DNA from: an uncultured Croceitalea sp.
GTDB taxonomy: Bacteria; Bacteroidota; Bacteroidia; Flavobacteriales; Flavobacteriaceae
Length of the DNA stretch: 64,000 bases
Direction: 5' to 3'
Assembly: GCA_947503285.1 (NCBI GenBank)
Contig: CANNDD010000009.1
Location: forward strand, 1 to 64,000
Made by a program: the position numbers and the translations under genes. The notes beneath the pieces are model-generated. The model was not told the origin of the DNA, did no database searches, and was given only the letters and a program-made list of their open reading frames with translations. Positions 8,191-17,283 of the stretch are shown piece after piece (position 1 is the stretch's first letter; each line of letters begins with the position of its first letter).

Positions 8191-9468
8191 ATGGCTGTTT
8201 TAGAACAACTTACATCGCAACAGGCGATGGATTTAGAAAACAAGTACGGAGCACACAATTACCATCCACTACCAGTGGTATTAAGTAGGGGAGAGGGTGT
8301 GTATGTTTGGGATGTGGAAGGAAAAAAATACTATGATTTTTTGTCCGCTTATTCAGCGGTCAATCAAGGACATTGTCATCCGAAAATCATTACCGCGCTA
8401 AAGGATCAAGCCGAAAAATTGACGCTTACCTCTAGGGCATTTTACAACGACATGCTTGGTAAGTTTGAAAAGTATGCGACCGAATTCTTTGGTTACGACA
8501 AACTGTTACCCATGAACACGGGTGCTGAGGCTGTTGAAACTGCCTTGAAATTGGCAAGAAAATGGGGATATGAGAAAAAGGGAATACCTGCTAATAAAGC
8601 AAGTATTGTGGTTTGCCAGAACAATTTCCATGGCCGTACCATATCCATAATCTCCGCTTCAAATGATCCGGTTGCCACCGAAAATTTTGGGCCCTTTACC
8701 CCAGGTATCGTATCGATACGGTATAATGATATCAATGCGCTCTCAGAAGTTCTAAAAGATGAAAATGTAGCTGCATTCTTGGTAGAGCCCATTCAAGGTG
8801 AAGCAGGTGTTTATGTGCCAGATGGGAACTATATCAAAGAAGCATTTGAACTATGTAAATCAAAAAATGTGCTTTTTATTGCTGATGAAGTTCAAACAGG
8901 TATTGCAAGAACCGGTCGTTTGTTGGCAACTTGCGGTAACTGTTCTTGTACCGATAAAAATTGTTCGGGTACGCCAGATGTCAAACCAGATGTATTGATT
9001 TTGGGTAAAGCTATTTCTGGGGGAGTTTTTCCCGTATCGGCGGTATTGGCAAATGACGATCTTATGGAAGTGATTCGGCCAGGCAACCATGGTTCTACTT
9101 TTGGCGGGAATCCCTTGGCTTGCTCGGTAGCTATGGCGGCCCTTGAAGTCGTAAAAGAAGAACGACTTGCTGAAAATGCTTATGAATTAGGTGAATTGTT
9201 CCGTAGTGAAATGGAAAAGTTGATTCAAGAGACACCATTGGTACGCCTAGTGCGTGGAAGGGGACTTTTGAATGCGATTGTTATCAACGATACCGAAGAC
9301 AGTTCTACGGCTTGGAATATTTGTATGGCACTTAAAGAAAATGGCCTGTTGGCCAAGCCCACCCATGGTAATATCATTCGTTTTGCGCCACCTTTGGTAA
9401 TGACCAAAGAACAATTGCTCGAGTGTGTGCAAATCATTAGAAATACAATTATCGCTTACGAAGTGTAA
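8191..9468 (+). CDS. rocD: Ornithine--oxo-acid aminotransferase with a four-Cys insert
   Basis: The 425-residue PLP enzyme is a class III aminotransferase of the ornithine aminotransferase type. The N-terminal [16 protein letters not shown], the [10 protein letters not shown] loop, the [12 protein letters not shown] Asp-containing motif and the PLP-lysine motif ILGKAISGG are all present. It converts ornithine and 2-oxoglutarate to glutamate semialdehyde and glutamate. Between the Asp motif and the PLP lysine there is a cysteine-rich piece, C248-x2-C251-x-C253-x4-C258, which the well-known human and Bacillus enzymes lack as far as I recall. A GAAA-loop terminator follows directly, so the gene is probably monocistronic. 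Confidence 0.92.
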   Translation: MAVLEQLTSQQAMDLENKYGAHNYHPLPVVLSRGEGVYVWDVEGKKYYDFLSAYSAVNQGHCHPKIITALKDQAEKLTLTSRAFYNDMLGKFEKYATEFFGYDKLLPMNTGAEAVETALKLARKWGYEKKGIPANKASIVVCQNNFHGRTISIISASNDPVATENFGPFTPGIVSIRYNDINALSEVLKDENVAAFLVEPIQGEAGVYVPDGNYIKEAFELCKSKNVLFIADEVQTGIARTGRLLATCGNCSCTDKNCSGTPDVKPDVLILGKAISGGVFPVSAVLANDDLMEVIRPGNHGSTFGGNPLACSVAMAALEVVKEERLAENAYELGELFRSEMEKLIQETPLVRLVRGRGLLNAIVINDTEDSSTAWNICMALKENGLLAKPTHGNIIRFAPPLVMTKEQLLECVQIIRNTIIAYEV

Positions 9469-9472
9469 AAAA

Positions 9473-9493
9473 AATCCCCGAAAGGGGATTTTT
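9473..9493 (+). terminator. Terminator after rocD
   Basis: AATCCCC and GGGGATT pair around a GAAA tetraloop and are followed by TTT, starting five bases after the rocD stop. The A run before the stem also allows weak function on the opposite strand. Confidence 0.85.
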
Positions 9494-9594
9494 AGTTTCA
9501 TGAGTCGTGTCATTGAAATAAAAAGTAATGGCCATGCTTTTTTAATACGCTCGTTTTCGTTAGGATATGTTTTTGAAAAATGATTAAAACCCAC

Positions 9595-10878
9595 TTATTT
9601 AGAACTACCTCGTTCTGGTTTAGCACGTTTTAATTGCCTTTGAATCTTTCTAATTGCGGACTCTATAGACTTTTCGGGTTCAATGATATTGTATTCACCC
9701 CAAAAATCAGCGTCTGAAAATCCGATGGCCTCATCGTTGAGAATAATTGATTTTTTGATACGCTCTTTTGATTTTGGAGTAGCACCGTCTGTATTTAGTT
9801 TCCAATCGGTCACCGCCATTTCAGCGGTCATGCTATAAACGGAGTTGAACAATTTATCATCCCAATCCACTTTGAACTCCAAGAGCACGTTGCTGTACCC
9901 ATAATACCATTTTCCATTTTTACTTCTATAATCTACCCGATACGCGACCTCTGTGGGCCAAACATCCACATTGGCAGGTTTTTTACGAACAAACAATCTT
10001 GAGGCCAAGGCCCTATTCGTGATATTAAGTTTGTAAACCGCGCTTGAGAGTGTTTTGTTTTCTACATCGACATAGAGTTTTCCTGCATACAGGGGGTTAG
10101 GTATGTTTTCATGTTGTTCGAAGTCAATAATATATATAAGACGATCGTTGATTACCGTTGAACGGTCAAAACTGAATTTATATTCGTCTACCTGTTCTTC
10201 GGCAAAGATATACTCAGGGTACTTCATGATATCTACATAAAGGGTATTGAAGGGTCCTCCCTGTAGCTTTAACGCCACAGTGTCAAGTTTGCTGTAATCA
10301 GTACTTTTTCGGGCCTTGTACAATTGCACTGCATCTTTTTTATTCGAGGCGTAAGGAGCTTTGTAAATATTGACCACAGCTTCAGATAACGATACGTTAC
10401 GTCTCCTTTTCTTGATGGTTTCCCTGTAGAATGCGGTCATCAAAGTCGGTTTATCGAAATAATGGTCTCCCTTTTTACGCAATACTTCGACGATTAAGGC
10501 TTTTACGTCTTTGGGTACTTCAATATTTACTTCCTCTAACTCGGATATTAAAACTTCAAGTGCGATTTTGTTGTTCCCTTTTTTGAGTTCTTGCAATGGG
10601 ATTTTTCTGGTAGCATGTCCTAAAAAAGAAAATATAACTGCCCCTTCATCAATAGTTGCAGGTACTTTTAATAAAAATTCACCTTCGGTATTCGAAATGG
10701 TTGAAATGTTGGTGCCTTCAAGGGCTATGGTAGCAAAAACAAGTTTTTTGTTCGTGCCCTTTTCAAGAATCTTGCCTTTGTAAGACTTGAAGTTGTTTTC
10801 CAATTGTTGAAAACCATAGGTATTGCCGCTTATCAGAATTGCGGCACAGGTTGCTATTAAAAATTGTAATGTTTTCAT
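9595..10878 (-). CDS. CarboxypepD_reg-like domain secreted protein
   Basis: The 427-residue protein begins with a signal peptide (MKTLQFLIATCAAILIS). A carboxypeptidase-regulatory-like beta sandwich follows at about residues 34-115 (YKGKILEKGTNKKLVFATI...GEFLLKVP). The remaining 300 residues resemble the extra domain seen in many stand-alone Bacteroidota proteins of this class (TAFYRET..., KLYVDVENKTLSSAVYKLN). It has no TonB plug or barrel, so it is not a SusC-type receptor. The function is unknown; a cell-envelope role is likely. No neighbour is close enough to be cotranscribed. The 252 bases upstream hold no gene I can support. Confidence 0.78.
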   Translation of the reverse strand: MKTLQFLIATCAAILISGNTYGFQQLENNFKSYKGKILEKGTNKKLVFATIALEGTNISTISNTEGEFLLKVPATIDEGAVIFSFLGHATRKIPLQELKKGNNKIALEVLISELEEVNIEVPKDVKALIVEVLRKKGDHYFDKPTLMTAFYRETIKKRRRNVSLSEAVVNIYKAPYASNKKDAVQLYKARKSTDYSKLDTVALKLQGGPFNTLYVDIMKYPEYIFAEEQVDEYKFSFDRSTVINDRLIYIIDFEQHENIPNPLYAGKLYVDVENKTLSSAVYKLNITNRALASRLFVRKKPANVDVWPTEVAYRVDYRSKNGKWYYGYSNVLLEFKVDWDDKLFNSVYSMTAEMAVTDWKLNTDGATPKSKERIKKSIILNDEAIGFSDADFWGEYNIIEPEKSIESAIRKIQRQLKRAKPERGSSK

Positions 10879-11130
10879 GGCAGTATTTTTTTTAAAAAAC
10901 TGGGTTAAACTAAGTTAGTCATTTTTCAAATTGACCATTGTTAATGTTTTAATATTTTGGTTTTCAAACACTTGATATTTAAAGCTACATAAAATTGGGC
11001 TTTATGAATTTTTAGGAGAATATGTAAAATGAAATCTTGGTTTTAGTATCTACTTCATTCATAATATGCGATGACATTGGTATTTTGATGCGTGTGGTAT
11101 TCAAATAACATCGTTCTTTAAAAAAAGGAA

Positions 11131-11514
11131 TCAACCTTCATAAAGTTCTATTGGTAAATCATCGGGATCTGCGAAAAAAGTGAATTTTTTACCGGTATGC
11201 TCGTCTACTCTAATGGGTTCTGTTTTGACTCCTTGCTTTTTTAAGTGAGACACTTCTTGTTCAATGTTGGTGACTTCAAAAGCGAGATGTCGCAACCCAC
11301 AACTTTCAGGTCTAGAGGTTCTTTTTGGCGGATTTGGGAAAGAGAACAGTTCGATAAGGTAGTGTCCATTTAACGCTAGGTCCAGTTTATAAGAATCCCT
11401 ATGTTCTCGATAAACTTCCCTAATAATATCCAAACCTAAGACCTCGGTATAAAACTGCTTTGACTTTTTATAATTCGAACAGATTACAGCGATATGATGT
11501 ATGCTCTTGAGCAT
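11131..11514 (-). CDS. gloA2: VOC family protein (GloA2/YaeR type)
   Basis: A 127-residue single-module VOC (glyoxalase/dioxygenase fold) protein. It has the paired beta-alpha-beta3 units and the metal-ligand pattern of the SMU1112c/YaeR group: H8 in IHHIAVIC, the E of IELFSFP, H95 in LRHLAFEV and E125 in PIELYEG. Related proteins are called lactoylglutathione-lyase-like, but this organism appears to use bacillithiol, so glutathione is not a safe substrate. It follows the M14 peptidase gene on the same strand by 16 bases. Confidence 0.82.
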   Translation of the reverse strand: MLKSIHHIAVICSNYKKSKQFYTEVLGLDIIREVYREHRDSYKLDLALNGHYLIELFSFPNPPKRTSRPESCGLRHLAFEVTNIEQEVSHLKKQGVKTEPIRVDEHTGKKFTFFADPDDLPIELYEG

Positions 11515-11530
11515 TTGAATAAATAAAAGG

Positions 11531-13984
11531 TTAATTCACCATAAAGAGTGCGTTGGCAAAGAATAACTTCCCATTTTCCCAAAACCCTCTGAACAATGGG
11601 TTGTCAACCATATATACCACATTTCCACGACCATAATCCTCCACCCCGAACACCAAGCTATTCGTGATTCTCTTCTGAGCATCACTACCGGCAAAACCAG
11701 ATACAGGGTCGGTGTTTTTTTCAAGGTACGCTACGGTACCATTTTTTAAATAATCATAGGCAGAGCTACCAAGTTTCAAGGTAAAATACTCCGTACCATA
11801 CCCATAGGCCAATGGATGTGTATTGTCAATCTTGGTTTTGAAAATAGCCCCCGTAATTGCGTTTTTCATCTGCTCACGCTCTTGTTCTTCATGGGCCATA
11901 GGTTTAACGCTAGCGGTATCTTTTTCAGTTTTTTTCTTCTTGATTGAAAAACCATGCTCACCGTCGATACCATCGATGGCCCTGCCCATAGCAATGAGTT
12001 TACCGCCATTTCGAACCCATTCTTTCAGTGCCTTTAGTTTATCTTCATTAAAGTATTGGTTGTAATAACCACCTGGTAGTATAAGTACATCGTAGGCGTC
12101 CATGTCTACCCTATCCACATACTCGGTATCAAGGACCGTTACTGGATAATTCAATTGTTTTTCAAAGAAATGCCAGATTTCGCCAAATCGTAACGTCGAT
12201 GTGGGGCTGCCTGAGAGAACCGCTACCTTCGGATTCTGAATTTGTTGTACATATCCAGACCCGAAATCTTTGCCAGTGTCAACAAATCCTGAATTGGTTG
12301 CATGCAAGTTAATGGCGGTATGTTTTGATACGATCCTTTTTAAGGTTTGCGTAAAATCGGTATGGTTATCATTATCGGCGGACGTAATAATAAGGCTACC
12401 TCTTTTAAAAGACGTTCCATCAACGGAGAATGGGGCATAGGCGGTCCTTACCTTAATTTTTGATTGTAGCAATTCAGCCAAAAAACGGGCATCTTCCATG
12501 CTGTCCCAATCAGCGATATAGGCATAGGTTGATTTTGCTATTTCAGTTTTGGTAGTTGCCGATTTTGGGTTTGGGTCAATTTGATTTACCAAACTTGTTG
12601 ATGCCAATGTGTTTAGGCCGTAAGCGTATGGCAACGACCATGCAGTAATGTCGTAGGTCAATGAGTCACTTAGTTTGGCGTTGGGTTCGAATAATACCTT
12701 TACCATGGTTCCCTTAGGTTGGTTTGTTGAAACCACCATGGTATGTTCATCCGTTTTAAGGCTGCCATTTGTGCCTGTGTTATAGTTAAACCCTTTTAAG
12801 GTAGTTAATGGAGCCTTCCCATATTTGATTTTGTGGGCGTCCAACAAGTTGCTTAAGGCCTTGAGGTTGTCTTTTTTACCTTTCAACACATAACTTTTGT
12901 ATTTAAAGCTCCTATTTTGATAGAATTTTTGAAATTCGGCATTGATTTTTTCTGCATTTTTAGCGGCTACTTCAACCGTCGAAAGCCCAGTAGTAAGATG
13001 ATGCGCGATTCTATCCTTTAACGTTAAAGTGTCTCCATTTCTAGTAAGTATTCCAAGTCCGGCCCTTCCACTGCCACCTTGTTCGTAAGTCATACCGATT
13101 GCACCGTTATAGGTAGGGTAGGTATCACCGTAACTTGGGTAAAACAAATCAAACACTTCTTTGGTAAAATAAAACCATCCATTTGCATCAAAATATTTAG
13201 CGTGGTTTTTACCTATGGTTTCTTGAAAATCACGTTGAAACTTGGTTATGACTTCGTGATAGGGTTCTGCGGCAGGTGCGAAAAAATAGGGACTGTTCAC
13301 ACCCTGTTCATGAAAATCAACATGTACATGCGGCAGCCATTTATTGTACACTTTTAGCCGTTGTTGGCTCTCTACCTGGGTGAGCCATGCCCAATCGCGA
13401 TTCAAATCGAACATATAGTGATTACTTCTGCCGGTCCACCAACCTTCGTGGTGTTCTTTACTATTGGGATCTACTTGATAAGGGGTGTTTTTATATTGGT
13501 TGTACCAATTGCTATAACGATCACGGCCATCCGGATTGATGCAGGGGTCTATAATCACTATAGTGTTTTCTAAATAAGAACTCTTTGACGTAAGCAGTTC
13601 ATAAATGGTTTGCATAGAGGCCTCGGTGCTGACACTTTCATTACCGTGCACGTTATAGCTCATCCAAACAATGGCCTTCTCCGCTTTGTTGCCTCCGGTG
13701 GTCGCCTTCAAATGTGCTTCGCGTATGGCCTCTAGGTTTTGTAAATTTTTTGCGGTTGATACGAATGCCAGTATCAAGGGCCTTCTTTCGTTGGTTTGGC
13801 CATACTCGATTAATTTTACCCGTGCGGCATCCGTATCAGCCAAATATTCATAATAGTCCACGACCTCATGATGTCTTGTGAATTGGGTGCCTAACTCATA
13901 ACCATGAAAATCAGAAGGTGATTTTAAGTTTTGAGCAGTGCCAAAAAAGCCTACTGAAAGGCAGATAAAAAGAATGAATCGCAT
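11531..13984 (-). CDS. Exported M14 family zinc carboxypeptidase with C-terminal GATase-like domain
   Basis: The 817-residue protein has a signal peptide (cut near FFGTAQ, residue 18). An M14 peptidase domain follows, with zinc ligands H113 and E116 (VHGNE), the substrate residues N195/R196 (DLNRDW), H225 (DFHEQG) and the catalytic-Glu motif TYEQGGSG near residue 300. The second half includes a stretch resembling a class I glutamine-amidotransferase-like fold (VAVLSGSPTSTL..., VLILPGGYY). This layout is usual for large Bacteroidota M14 proteins. It probably trims peptides outside the cytoplasm. The VOC gene is cotranscribed downstream. Confidence 0.9.
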   Translation of the reverse strand: MRFILFICLSVGFFGTAQNLKSPSDFHGYELGTQFTRHHEVVDYYEYLADTDAARVKLIEYGQTNERRPLILAFVSTAKNLQNLEAIREAHLKATTGGNKAEKAIVWMSYNVHGNESVSTEASMQTIYELLTSKSSYLENTIVIIDPCINPDGRDRYSNWYNQYKNTPYQVDPNSKEHHEGWWTGRSNHYMFDLNRDWAWLTQVESQQRLKVYNKWLPHVHVDFHEQGVNSPYFFAPAAEPYHEVITKFQRDFQETIGKNHAKYFDANGWFYFTKEVFDLFYPSYGDTYPTYNGAIGMTYEQGGSGRAGLGILTRNGDTLTLKDRIAHHLTTGLSTVEVAAKNAEKINAEFQKFYQNRSFKYKSYVLKGKKDNLKALSNLLDAHKIKYGKAPLTTLKGFNYNTGTNGSLKTDEHTMVVSTNQPKGTMVKVLFEPNAKLSDSLTYDITAWSLPYAYGLNTLASTSLVNQIDPNPKSATTKTEIAKSTYAYIADWDSMEDARFLAELLQSKIKVRTAYAPFSVDGTSFKRGSLIITSADNDNHTDFTQTLKRIVSKHTAINLHATNSGFVDTGKDFGSGYVQQIQNPKVAVLSGSPTSTLRFGEIWHFFEKQLNYPVTVLDTEYVDRVDMDAYDVLILPGGYYNQYFNEDKLKALKEWVRNGGKLIAMGRAIDGIDGEHGFSIKKKKTEKDTASVKPMAHEEQEREQMKNAITGAIFKTKIDNTHPLAYGYGTEYFTLKLGSSAYDYLKNGTVAYLEKNTDPVSGFAGSDAQKRITNSLVFGVEDYGRGNVVYMVDNPLFRGFWENGKLFFANALFMVN

Positions 13985-14012
13985 TTTGAAAAGTTTGGTT
14001 TAAGCTTGATTT

Positions 14013-14044
14013 CAAAGCTAACGATAAAATTTGTGTTTAGGCAA
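14013..14044 (-). promoter_or_regulatory. Bacteroidota-type promoter of the M14 peptidase gene
   Basis: Read on the minus strand: TTG, a 21-base spacer, then TAGCTTTG (exact TAnnTTTG), 28 bases before the start codon at 13984. Spacing fits the known TTG-N17-23-TAnnTTTG pattern. Confidence 0.6.
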
Positions 14045-14108
14045 TTAACGAATTTTTAGGGATTGAAATTTTGAAGTAGCTTATCTTTAAAGCCATATTT
14101 TAGTGTTA

Positions 14109-15710
14109 ATGAAAGTAAACTGTATACCATTTCAAGAAACCGGATACTTCTCCAAATTAATTTGTGATTATCTGAATGAAGATCAGCATCTAGAACCATT
14201 TTTCAATCGTTTACCAATTCTTCAAAATTTTGATGCTCAAATAGCGGAAAAACAGGCAAATTATGATTCCGCCCATAGAAATGTCCTGACCAGCGCTATC
14301 GAAAGGCAATATGTCGGTTTTAATTGCAGCGAGCCAACCCGAAAAAATATCGAAAGCTTAAGTTCGAATACGACATTTACGATTACTACCGGGCATCAGT
14401 TGAATTTGTTCACGGGACCACTTTACTTTTTGTATAAGATCATCTCTACGATCAACCTTACCAAAAAGTTAAGACAAGAACACCCCAATTACAATTTTGT
14501 TCCCGTTTATTGGATGGCTACTGAAGATCATGACTTTGATGAAATCAACTATTTCAACTATCGTGGAAAGAAAATCAAGTGGAATATAAATGCTAATGGT
14601 GCCGTTGGGAGATTGCGTACGGATGGGCTTGACAAAGTCTTTGAGGTTATCTCACAACAATTTGGGGTAACAACCAATGCCAATGAACTCAAAAGCCTCT
14701 TTGAAAAATCGTATCTAGAACATACCAACCTTACCGATGCCACCCGATATCTCGCGAACGAATTATTCGGCGATTTCGGTCTGGTCATCGTAGATGGCGA
14801 TGATTCCCAATTAAAACGATTACTGGTTCCCTTTGCCAAAAAGGATATTTTTGACAATATACCCCATGAACAAGTTACGAAATCCATCTCGGCACTCTCT
14901 TCTGTATCAGAAACCTATAAGATCCAGGTAAATCCCCGTGAAATCAATTATTTCTATTTAAAGGATGATCTGCGTGAGCGTATCATTGAAAAATCGGGCA
15001 GTTATTACATCAATACTACCGATTTGAAATTTTCAAAAAGCGGGCTTGAGAATGAATTGGAAACTTTTCCCGAACGATTTTCCCCTAACGTCATAGCGAG
15101 ACCCTTGTACCAAGAAGTGATTTTACCCAACTTATGCTATATTGGCGGGGGTGGCGAATTGGCTTATTGGTTAGAGCTAAAGGCTTATTTCGATAACTTG
15201 GGAGTTACTTTCCCTATGCTCTTGTTGCGTAACTCGGCCTTGGTTATTACAGAGAAACAATACGAAAAGATGGAACGCTTAGATTTGGATAGTTCTGACT
15301 TGTTTCTTACCCAAACAAGTCTGGTCAATAAAAAGATTCGAAAAATCTCTAATATAGAAATCGACTTTTCTTCCCAAAAAAGGTACTTAGAGAAGCAGTT
15401 TCAAGAGCTTTACCAAATTGCAGAAGAGACCGATAAGTCTTTTTTAGGGGCTGTAAAAGCACAAGAGGTCAAACAGAAAAAAGGATTGGACAAGTTGGAA
15501 AAGCGACTCCTAAAGGCCCAAAAAAGAAAACTCAAAGACCATGTTATCAGATTGACCGAACTTCAAAATGTACTTTTTCCGAACCAATCCTTACAAGAGC
15601 GGCAACTCAATTTTTCAGAGTTATATCTGCAATATGGAAAAGATCTGATTCCACAACTAATGGAAACCCTAGACCCTTTGGCAAATGGTTTTTTGATTTT
15701 AAGGCACTAG
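14109..15710 (+). CDS. bshC: Bacillithiol biosynthesis cysteine-adding enzyme BshC
   Basis: The 533-residue protein matches BshC throughout. It has the N-terminal PFQETGYFS, the Rossmann-like core with TTGHQLNLFTGPLYFLYK near residue 100, the WMATEDHDFDEI motif near 140, the nucleotide-binding YIGGGGELAYWLELK near 350, and the long C-terminal coiled coil (KKGLDKLEKRLLKAQKRKL). It ligates cysteine to glucosaminyl-malate in the last step of bacillithiol synthesis. A GTG at 14103 is in frame, but the ATG at 14109 starts the family-like sequence. It converges with and overlaps the next gene by 12 bases. Confidence 0.93.
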   Translation: MKVNCIPFQETGYFSKLICDYLNEDQHLEPFFNRLPILQNFDAQIAEKQANYDSAHRNVLTSAIERQYVGFNCSEPTRKNIESLSSNTTFTITTGHQLNLFTGPLYFLYKIISTINLTKKLRQEHPNYNFVPVYWMATEDHDFDEINYFNYRGKKIKWNINANGAVGRLRTDGLDKVFEVISQQFGVTTNANELKSLFEKSYLEHTNLTDATRYLANELFGDFGLVIVDGDDSQLKRLLVPFAKKDIFDNIPHEQVTKSISALSSVSETYKIQVNPREINYFYLKDDLRERIIEKSGSYYINTTDLKFSKSGLENELETFPERFSPNVIARPLYQEVILPNLCYIGGGGELAYWLELKAYFDNLGVTFPMLLLRNSALVITEKQYEKMERLDLDSSDLFLTQTSLVNKKIRKISNIEIDFSSQKRYLEKQFQELYQIAEETDKSFLGAVKAQEVKQKKGLDKLEKRLLKAQKRKLKDHVIRLTELQNVLFPNQSLQERQLNFSELYLQYGKDLIPQLMETLDPLANGFLILRH

Positions 15711-16244
15711 AAATTGCCCCGACCATTCTTGATTTTTCCTAGTGAAATCCATACGGATATGATGTGGTCTTTTCAATCTAAGATATTCAATCGAACTCGG
15801 AATTATCTTTACAACACAAAAGTGATTCCCATCCGTCAGGTAATCGACCTGGTCTGGATTGTTCAGCAGACTGCCAGGGGCGTCGGCTGTGGTATAGTCT
15901 TTTCTTGAATTTAAAGGGATGCCGTTCCAAATGGATTTTAAAGTCTGTTCATCATTGATGAATGTCGTTTTTCCGGTAATCTGTAATTGCAATAGTTTTT
16001 TTGGATGGTAAAAAAGTGCGGCAATATTATTATTGGTAGCCAATTGGTCAACTTTGTTTGAACGCCGATCTGTATAAAAAAACAGTTCTAGGTCTGTTGT
16101 TACTTTCCGCAAAACGACCGTACGCAATCGTGGTTCGTTATTTGGGGAAACGGTTGCCAAAGAAAAATATCGGAATGGATGCCCTTTTTTAACGGCCCCA
16201 TTGACCAACTCATTTTTAAGCTGTTCAAATATCAATTTCTCCAT
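15699..16244 (-). CDS. Pyridoxamine 5'-phosphate oxidase-family FMN-binding protein
   Basis: The 181-residue split-barrel protein resembles the Alr4036-type FMN-binding group of the PNPOx superfamily. It has RLRTVVLRKVT (FMN phosphate contacts), FFYTDRRSNKVDQL, and a Trp in the C-terminal tail. It lacks the canonical PdxH C-terminal motif, so I do not call it PdxH. Its substrate is unknown. Its end overlaps bshC tail to tail. Confidence 0.8.
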   Translation of the reverse strand: MEKLIFEQLKNELVNGAVKKGHPFRYFSLATVSPNNEPRLRTVVLRKVTTDLELFFYTDRRSNKVDQLATNNNIAALFYHPKKLLQLQITGKTTFINDEQTLKSIWNGIPLNSRKDYTTADAPGSLLNNPDQVDYLTDGNHFCVVKIIPSSIEYLRLKRPHHIRMDFTRKNQEWSGQFLVP

Positions 16245-16393
16245 TTGTCATTTTTTTCAAAAATAATTGAAAAAGGGGGTAGGGTTTTTTTAAAGATGGT
16301 TGTTTACTATACAAATTGTTATGAAAAGGTATTTTACCTTTTTAACTATGAATTAATAAATTCATGTGTTTAGGTTGGTTTTGATTTTATTTT

Positions 16394-16423
16394 AAAAGCC
16401 CCGGAGTGGTTCCTGGGGCTTTT
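16394..16423 (-). terminator. Terminator of pgmB
   Basis: AAAAGCCCC and GGGGCTTTT form a perfect 9-bp stem around a 12-base loop, 16 bases downstream of the pgmB stop on the minus strand. The flanking A/T tracts allow it to work in both directions. Confidence 0.8.
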
Positions 16424-16438
16424 GTATTTAAGGTATGT

Positions 16439-17098
16439 TTAAAACAACTCTTTAAAATGCGATTTAACCGCAAACAGGGTGGCCTCGGCCATTGAATCAA
16501 AGCGAACATCTGCATGGCCGACCCTATCATCAGGGCCAATACCTACTGCATAAAACCCTCCGGCCTTTGCGGCATCAATGCCCGCTTCCGCATCTTCATA
16601 AACGATGCATTCTTCTGCCTTAAGTTCTAATTTTTCCGCACCGTACAAAAAGATATCCGGTTCGGGTTTACTTTTCGAAACACTATTGCCGTCACCGATA
16701 ATATCAAAATAACCAATGGCCTCAAGCTGTTCTAAAACCTTTGTGGCATTTTTACTTGCGCTGCCCAAGGCTACCCTAAAGCCTTCTTGCCTCAGGTGGG
16801 TCAGTAACTCTTTTGCCCCAGGTAAATAATCATTGGGTGTCAAGGTATCGAGACTTGCAACGTAAATATCATTTTTCATAGTGGCCAGTTCCAATAATCG
16901 GTCTTCCGCCACTGTTGCATTATTATGGTCTTTAATGATATTGATGGAGTCCATTCGAGAGACCCCACGCAGTCTTTCGTTGACGTCCCTGTCAAACTGC
17001 CAGTTCATTTCTTCTGCCAGTCTTTTCCAAGCTAAATAATGAAGTTCAGCAGTATCGGTGATGACACCGTCCAAATCGAAAATAAATCCTTTAATCAT
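16439..17098 (-). CDS. pgmB: Beta-phosphoglucomutase
   Basis: A 219-residue HAD-superfamily protein. Motif I is FDLDGVITDTAELH with the nucleophile and acid/base aspartates of the phosphomutase type (D8, D10), followed by a helical cap with RLRGVSR. Motif II is the LGSASKN serine, motif III the KSKPEPDIF lysine, and motif IV YEDAEAGIDAA. This pattern is specific for beta-phosphoglucomutase, which turns beta-glucose-1-phosphate, made by maltose or trehalose phosphorylases, into glucose-6-phosphate. No phosphorylase gene lies next to it here, but alpha-glucan genes occur at 51.7-53.4 and 60.9-64 kb. Confidence 0.92.
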   Translation of the reverse strand: MIKGFIFDLDGVITDTAELHYLAWKRLAEEMNWQFDRDVNERLRGVSRMDSINIIKDHNNATVAEDRLLELATMKNDIYVASLDTLTPNDYLPGAKELLTHLRQEGFRVALGSASKNATKVLEQLEAIGYFDIIGDGNSVSKSKPEPDIFLYGAEKLELKAEECIVYEDAEAGIDAAKAGGFYAVGIGPDDRVGHADVRFDSMAEATLFAVKSHFKELF

Positions 17099-17122
17099 GG
17101 TTAAAGTTTAGCGGTTTTTGCA

Positions 17123-17154
17123 CAAAGGTATGATTTCGGTTGTTTTTTGTGCAA
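17123..17154 (-). promoter_or_regulatory. Bacteroidota-type promoter of pgmB
   Basis: On the minus strand TTG is followed by a 21-base spacer and TACCTTTG, an exact TAnnTTTG, 24 bases before the pgmB ATG. Confidence 0.6.
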
Positions 17155-17272
17155 TTTATCCCACATTCTGTTTGTGATTTTAATTGCCCGCTAAAAACCT
17201 AAAAGTCAAAACTTTTCGATGTTTGGCATAAATTTAAACGAAAAACATCCTTTTTCAACTCGTTCAAATTGC

Positions 17273-17280
17273 TATTTTTG
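17273..17280 (+). promoter_or_regulatory. TAnnTTTG promoter box abutting the guaA start
   Basis: TATTTTTG-CCC-ATG: the exact consensus ends three bases before the guaA start codon. Transcription would begin at or within a few bases of the ATG, so the message should be leaderless or nearly so. No clear -33 TTTG is seen at 17-23 bases upstream, only a T run at 17251-17255. Confidence 0.5.
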
Positions 17281-17283
17281 CCC

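Noticed and set aside
10879-11130. A 16-codon minus-strand frame (MNEVDTKTKISFYIFS)
   Set aside because: Too short, no partner; chance is the best explanation.
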